Part shown: positions 59,677-64,000 of the stretch, in pieces | Layout of the letters: each line of letters opens with the position of its first letter | Numbering within the stretch: position 1 is the first letter of the stretch | Assembly: GCA_036186865.1 (NCBI GenBank) | Contig: AP025054.1 | Span: 21,741,318-21,805,317 of the forward strand | Source of the DNA: Eustoma russellianum | Taxonomy: Eukaryota; Streptophyta; Magnoliopsida; Gentianales; Gentianaceae | Length of the DNA stretch: 64,000 nt | Direction of reading: 5' to 3' | Program-made: the position numbers and the translations under genes | Notes under the pieces: generated by a model | Database searches by the model: none | What the model was told of the DNA's origin: nothing | The model's input: only the letters and a program-made list of their open reading frames with translations

Positions 59677-59934
59677 ATGGCTCAATTTCAACAACTCCTT
59701 TGATTCTAAGTCTCTTTCTACTGATTTCATTTTTTCAATCTGAGTTATGTTTCAAGAAAGCTCACATCTTTGGATCAAGATCAAACCCAACTTCTCAAAT
59801 ACCACCAGGGTCCATTACTTAGAGGTCCTCCCACCTCATCTCCAAACGATCAACCATCACTTGCCACGTGGTGGAAAACAACGGAAAAGTACTACCAACT
59901 AGCCAACTCAAGAAGGCCATCCACAGTTTCTCTT
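59677..59934 (+). pseudogene. Captured EXORDIUM-like (PHI-1 family) gene fragment
   Basis: ATG at 59677 starts MAQFQQLL followed by a hydrophobic, signal-peptide-like stretch containing three stop codons. It then reads SRKLTSLDQDQTQLLKYHQG, with PLL next, matching the mature N-terminus of plant EXORDIUM-like cell-wall/apoplast proteins. It jumps from GPLLRG directly to TSSPNDQPSLATWWKTTEKY and YQLANS, so the conserved IWYGKF-type segment between them has been deleted. The captured piece probably includes 5' UTR (about 59590-59676), so it came from genomic DNA or a full-length transcript. It is fused in frame to the next fragment. Confidence 0.75.
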
Positions 59935-60088
59935 AATGGTGGCGTGGTGCTCTGTGCAGATTCTCGGACCAGTACCGGAATGTATGTCGCAAATAGGGCT
60001 TCAGATAGAATTACCATGCTGACTGATAACGTGTAGTTGTGCCGCTCTGGATCGGCTGCATATTCGCAGATTTGGATTTCCAAGATCC
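59935..60088 (+). pseudogene. PBA1: Captured 20S proteasome beta-6 subunit (PBA1) fragment
   Basis: It encodes NGGVVLCADSRTSTGMYVAN, continuing RASDRITMLTDNV, a TAG stop at 60034-60036, then LCRSGSAA and SQ in the same frame. This matches the region just after the catalytic threonine of plant PBA1; the threonine and the residues before NGGVV are absent. One glycine is cysteine (VVLCADS). Similarity stops near 60088 and T-rich, intron-like DNA follows, so the source was probably genomic. It is not a functional subunit. Confidence 0.82.
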
Positions 60089-60947
60089 AGGTTTTATCTT
60101 TTCCTCTTACCTCCTTATAAATACATCTTGATAATTCAAATGGGATAAGTCTCTATAAGTTCTCCATATTGTTGGCAGATTTTTTGAGTATGTATATCAA
60201 TGGTGCATTCTATTCTTATCCTTAAAGGGAAGCTTATGGTATAGTGTTCCCTTAAAATATTTGGTGTTAAATACATCAAGATGTGTCCTGTCAATGTTGT
60301 ATCTTGTCTCTGACTTGGTCTGTAAACAAGGTTGTCTTCTAAATGGCCTATGGATATGTAATCTCTTTTATCATGTGATGTTGCTCTTCTTGATGTACCT
60401 TGTCTTGACTAAATCTGGATACATTATTTGTATTACTGTGGAGGCTTGCTCACTAATATAAGGTCTATATGTCAGTAACTATTTAATCATTTCTGTTCTC
60501 CATGACCCTAAGATGTATATGTCTATGCAGTTGTTGCTAACTGTCTTGGAAGCTTTACGTTGTATGCTGAATTCTGAACTTGTTCCGATTCAATTGGGAT
60601 GGTCGTTGTCAAAACTTAGTGTATACTTCCTTTGAAATCCTATCAGTAATTGTTTGTTTCCTTCCATGCAATTAATATATGAAATGTGGTGACCTATGTA
60701 ATGGGATGTTAAGATGTCTTCACTGATAAATCACATGAGCTGCATTCGAAAATTGACTTGAAATTGATAGGTTGAATATTCCTGGAGTTAAATGATAACA
60801 TGATTTTTTTTTGAAGTGCATGAAAGAGAATGATCACTTGTGAAAGTCTAACCTTATATTTATGACTGGTGAGGGTGAGCATCTTACATGTTGATAGATA
60901 AGACATTTATTATGGCATCTTGTTTGTTGGCCTTAGTTGTCATTGTT

Positions 60948-61240
60948 ATTTGAATGGACATGAGTCCCTCTGAGCTATGAACCCGAATAATCTAGAATTA
61001 TTCCTCTGAGTCATAGACATGGACTCCGCTGAGCCATTCCATTATTTGAATGGACATGAGTCTCTCTGAGCTATGGACACGAATAATCTAGAATTATTCC
61101 TCTGAGTCATAGACATGGACTCCGCTGAGCCATTTCATTGTTACTTGAATGGACAAGGATTCCTCTGAGCTGTGGACACGAATAATCTAAAATTATTCCT
61201 CTGAGTCACAGACATGAACTCCTCTGAGCCATTCAATTGC
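60948..61240 (+). repeat. 96-99 bp tandem repeat, three copies, in element B
   Basis: Units start at 60948, 61044 and 61143 (TTGAATGGACA). Each contains the near-palindrome AATAATCTAGAATTATT (CTAAA in the third) and CTCTGAG words. Confidence 0.88.
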
Positions 61241-61470
61241 CATTGATGTTGAGCTGGATGTCTGTTCCCAGCATGTTTATTGTGACCTGAGTTGTCATTA
61301 TTATTGTTTGATGGCATACATGTCTTATTATCTCTTGTAAGATGTTGCTTCCTAAAGGTTTAAAATTGGTATATCGGCTAGATGATGTTCCTAGCATTTA
61401 TGGTATATCAAAGTACACATCTCCATTTCCTAACTTAGTACAGTTTTCTGTTTCAAGGACTACGTTGTTA

Positions 61471-61558
61471 AGACCAGCAAGTCTATAAACTTCCAAAGAC
61501 CAGTACGTCTATAAACTTCCAAAGACCAGCAAGTCTATAAACTTTCAAAGACCAGTAG
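61471..61558 (+). repeat. 26-bp tandem repeat, three copies plus partial, in element B
   Basis: AGACCAG(C/T)A starts at 61471, 61497, 61523 and 61549, each followed by GTCTATAAACTT. Confidence 0.88.
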
Positions 61559-61619
61559 GCCAAGAATAATCCTTTTGAGTCCAATGATTATCCCATTGAG
61601 CCAAAAGTCTTGCAAGTTC

Positions 61620-61800
61620 CTCATGTCTATTTTCAGTTTTTTTCGATAGGCTATGAAGGGCTTTGGCACAAAGTCGAAATCTTTTCTTAAATAGGCTACG
61701 AAGAACCTTGGCTATAGAACTGAAATCTTTTCTATCTATTCGATGTGATATAAAGAACCACAAAATTTCAAGGCCATTGAGTGGTATATAATATGTGGAG
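61620..61800 (+). repeat. Stretch homologous to the short-repeat array of element A
   Basis: ATAGGCTATGAAG, AGGCTACGAAG and TTCAAGGCCATTGAG match words at 30165-30300 of element A in the same order, tying the two elements into one family. Confidence 0.75.
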
Positions 61801-62169
61801 GATGTTATATCTGCTAAGTTACTTCTATGTTCCTTATTGACTATCTTGTATGATTATGATTACTAATCTTCTATTATTCACTTTCAAAGGATTCCCTCTT
61901 GTGTTACTTGTATAATAGGATTGTATTAGTTAAATTGTATCATTTTTTCCCCTCATCAAGTGGAATTCTAAATGATTTGCTTATGAGTGAATTCATAGAA
62001 AGAGAAATGCTTTTGTTATAATAAATCTCTTTGATAATATGTATACTTCACAGTAACATTGACATTTCATCTCCTAAATATATATTTGAAGACAGCACAC
62101 ATAACTATAACTATGGTTTTACTTATGATATCACATTCTGCTGCTCATGACAGTTTTTTCCAAGATGGT

Positions 62170-62378
62170 TGCAGGTGTAATTCAAGAAGGAATTCAGGAG
62201 CTATACACTAATATTTCTTTTGCAGGAATAGGGTTATTTCCTTTGCAGGTGTAACAAGGCCAGGAGTTTTATACTAACATTTTATGCAGGCATTCAAGAA
62301 AACAATTGAATGATTGTTTGCAGGTGGATATTGCAAGCTTTTATATATTGGTATTTATTGTTGACTTTACTTTGCAGG
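62170..62378 (+). repeat. TGCAGG array in element B
   Basis: Six TGCAGG words at 62170, 62221, 62244, 62285, 62319 and 62373, mostly after T-rich runs (CTTTTGCAGG, CTTTGCAGG, ACTTTGCAGG). The array ends about 170 bp before the polypurine tract, as in element A. Confidence 0.78.
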
Positions 62379-62547
62379 TGCTTCAGGTCCAAAAATGTTG
62401 TGGATGCTCAAATTAGATCAGTCTTATATATGAAGACAACAAAAATGAAAGATTGAAGATTAAAGACGTTGCAGTCATGGAAGAAACATTGAAGGCTCCT
62501 CTTAATGTACATGTTCCAAACTTAGTTGCATCTACCTATGCACTAAG

Positions 62548-62910
62548 TTTGAGGGGGAGTATAGAGAAATACGTTATACATGCACTACACATGTATAGAT
62601 ATGGAGGATAATATGTATATATATTTTATAGCCCTTAGAAATAAGTGGACCCACTGTCCAGTCATCCTGCTTTTCTTATTATTATAGCCGTTAGTCTTCA
62701 AAATAGTGTAGAAGATAGTTTTCTAGCCGTTAGTTTTGCATAAGAAGGAAGAGATAATTCTTCCTATATATTAGGCACTTTGTACATACTTTCTGAAAGT
62801 GTAAAGAGATTAATAATACTTTGCCTTCATCTTCACCTCTTCTCTTCTCCAATTGATCTTCATTGTTATGTTCATACTTTGCTCTTATTGTTGAGTGTTA
62901 AAATTCCACA
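62548..62910 (+). repeat. Polypurine tract and 3' LTR of element B
   Basis: TTTGAGGGGGAG, then the LTR from 62560 (TATAGAGAAATACG) to TTCCACA at 62910. Confidence 0.88.
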
Positions 62911-63200
62911 GTTTACCTATAGATATCAAGTGAAAATCTAATTTTGGTACATACATGACTTCCTTTAAAATTATCGTAGGTGTCAAGTGAACTGTTCCTA
63001 TTCCAAGCACACAAAGATTTACACCATTAGTAATCTTAACGATTTTAGGTTTTCGAAAAGCTTTATAGGATGTTAAAGCAGACAAAGCATAAGTCATATA
63101 GTCTGAGGCTCCTGAATCAATAATTCAGGAAATCCTCATTCCATTTGACCAAATACCTGTGGAAGTCATGGTTGCCTGTATTGGTTCTGATGAGCCAAAA
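62911..63200 (-). pseudogene. Protease region of copia element E
   Basis: Protease motif IIDSGASDYMTYALSAL near 63125-63080, preceded by TGA where relatives have tryptophan (W-I-V/I-D-S-G). It continues to LDFHLISIGKL at 62930, where element B interrupts; the reading resumes beyond 57876 in the expected register after one copy of the GTTTA duplication is removed. Confidence 0.82.
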
Positions 63201-64000
63201 CAAGATGAGTTAGGTGCCTCATTCAGCTGTTTTTAAGAGAGTAGTTGCAATAGTGCCTCGATTTGCCCCTGCGTAGGTAACTGTGACTCTGTTGGTCCCT
63301 GAAACTGAGTAGTATTTGCTATAGACCCTGTTGGAGGTCCCCAGGTAGGAGAGAAACGGGAACTTTGACTTTGATATCCTCCTAAGTTTGTAAACCTTGT
63401 TGATTCTGTCCTGCTAAGTTATGAGAATACCTAAAACCTGGATTCTGTTATTGGAATTGCTTAACTCTTTGGAGTTTGAAACACTCCTCTACCCGATACC
63501 CCGGCTTTTACAAAACTTACAAGTGATCAATGGAGGTTTGTACTTAGATGACCCTCTCCCATAATTGCGTTTAACAGTTAGTACTGTGGGATGGTCAGGT
63601 TGGGAAGTAGGAGAGGAGTTGGGATGTGAGAAAGATGAACTTACTGTAGTGAGAGCTGAACTCGCCAAATTTTGATTTGCATGGCTACCATCATCGCTTT
63701 TATACGGCTTTCCTCATGCCGTATTTTAGAAAAGACAGCATTGAGACTGGGTAAAGGTTTTGTACCAAGAACTCGACTTCGTACGGAGTCAAGTTCCTTG
63801 TTCAGACTATTTAAGAACCTGAAAACACGTTTGACTTCTATAAATTGTCGAAATAGTTGCTCATCAGCAGGAGATGTCCATGCAATAGTTTCAAACAAGT
63901 CGATTTGTTGCCAAACTTTAGTCAGTTGTGAGTAATAGGAGCTGACTGAACCATCTCCTTGACGAATATCTTGAAGCTTAGCTTCAAGTTCATAGATCTC
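63201..64000 (-). pseudogene. Gag of copia element E, partial
   Basis: Capsid-like text FRQFIEVKRVFRFLNSLNKE and LDSVRSRVLGTKPLPSLNAV lie near 63850-63740, as in elements C and D, followed by a decayed zinc knuckle near 63500-63520 and a Gln/Pro-rich linker. Stops and frameshifts are present. Gag runs off the right edge of the window. Confidence 0.8.

Larger units (their letters stand above)
57876..62910 (+). mobile_element. Non-autonomous LTR retrotransposon B (5035 bp) with captured host gene fragments
   Basis: 5' LTR 57876-58229, tRNA-Met primer site 58230-58241, polypurine tract 62548-62559, 3' LTR 62560-62910. It has a perfect 5-bp duplication GTTTA (57871-57875 and 62911-62915) and splits the protease-integrase linker of element E. 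LTR ends are TATAGA...TTCCACA. The two LTRs differ at only about five to six sites. The interior has no gag or pol. It carries a chimeric EXORDIUM-like/proteasome fragment, three internal repeat arrays and a TGCAGG array. Same family as element A. Confidence 0.9.
54457..64000 (-). mobile_element. Ty1/copia retrotransposon E, 5' end outside the window, interrupted by element B
   Basis: The order on - is gag (63201-64000, incomplete), protease (62911-63130), insertion of element B, GAG-pre-integrase and integrase (56700-57870), RT and RNase H (54728-56356), polypurine tract (54734-54744) and 3' LTR (ending 54733). Protein text and the CCCCCTCAAGCTTGGTGTATATG tail are close to elements C and D. 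Numerous stops. The left LTR boundary (54457) is inferred by analogy with element D, since the second LTR is not in the window. Confidence 0.85.

Noticed and set aside
59770..60036. Possible functional proteasome or EXORDIUM-like gene
   Set aside because: Both pieces are fragments; the proteasome catalytic threonine is missing, the frame ends in a stop, the signal peptide has stops and it lies inside an LTR element.
1..64000. CRISPR arrays, operons, riboswitches or other prokaryotic features
   Set aside because: Spliced plant gene and plant retroelements throughout; the regular repeats found are tandem arrays inside transposons, without spacer structure.

Overview
This window is nuclear DNA from a flowering plant, most likely a eudicot: one host gene with very large introns, embedded in nested LTR retrotransposons. 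The evidence is a plant-type ARF-GAP/C2 protein gene (AGD11/12/13 family), Ty1/copia and Ty3/gypsy-like elements primed by plant initiator tRNA-Met sites, an L1 LINE and small Mutator-type foldback elements. There is no sign of bacterial, organellar or viral genome organisation.

Left third (1-21472), a transposon nest. A SIRE-type copia element on + (1-5991, 5' end outside the window) abuts a fragment of a second LTR of its family (5992-6997). Next comes an old, decayed copia pol (6998-7908 and 11584-11988), split by a 3.7-kb solo LTR with a perfect 5-bp target duplication (7909-11583). It is then cut by a second SIRE-type element on - (11989-21472), whose 3' LTR is about 3 kb and whose 5' LTR is truncated. 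From 21473 to 24412 there is only AT-rich intergenic DNA, one foldback MITE and the probable 3' UTR of the host gene.

Right two thirds (24413-64000), one gene on - and its insertions. Six exons of an AGD12-like gene (C-terminal exon at 24413-24694, most upstream visible exon at 53943-54018; N-terminal exon(s) lie beyond the window) encode the second half of an ARF-GAP zinc finger and a C2 domain. The last intron (14.8 kb) holds an L1 remnant, interrupted by a gypsy-like solo LTR, interrupted by non-autonomous LTR element A, which carries two foldback MITEs. The 40146-45782 intron holds copia element D. The 46872-53942 intron holds copia element C, with LTRs identical by eye, inserted about 15 bp from a splice donor. 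Upstream of 54019 lies copia element E, itself interrupted by non-autonomous element B.

The observations I rate highest are these. (1) The ARF-GAP catalytic arginine is a lysine, and the next exon junction is out of phase, so the gene may be losing its GAP function. (2) Element B carries an in-frame chimera of an EXORDIUM-like gene and a 20S proteasome beta-6 (PBA1) fragment. (3) Elements A and B belong to one non-autonomous LTR family, with TA...CA ends, internal short-repeat arrays and a dense TGCAGG (splice-acceptor-like) array just before the polypurine tract. (4) Three 183-184 bp foldback MITEs with 9-bp target duplications carry a CACGTG-type box in each arm. (5) Tandem palindromic units occur in the LTRs of three unrelated-looking elements. 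All retroelement reading frames seen whole are broken, and no autonomous element is evident.
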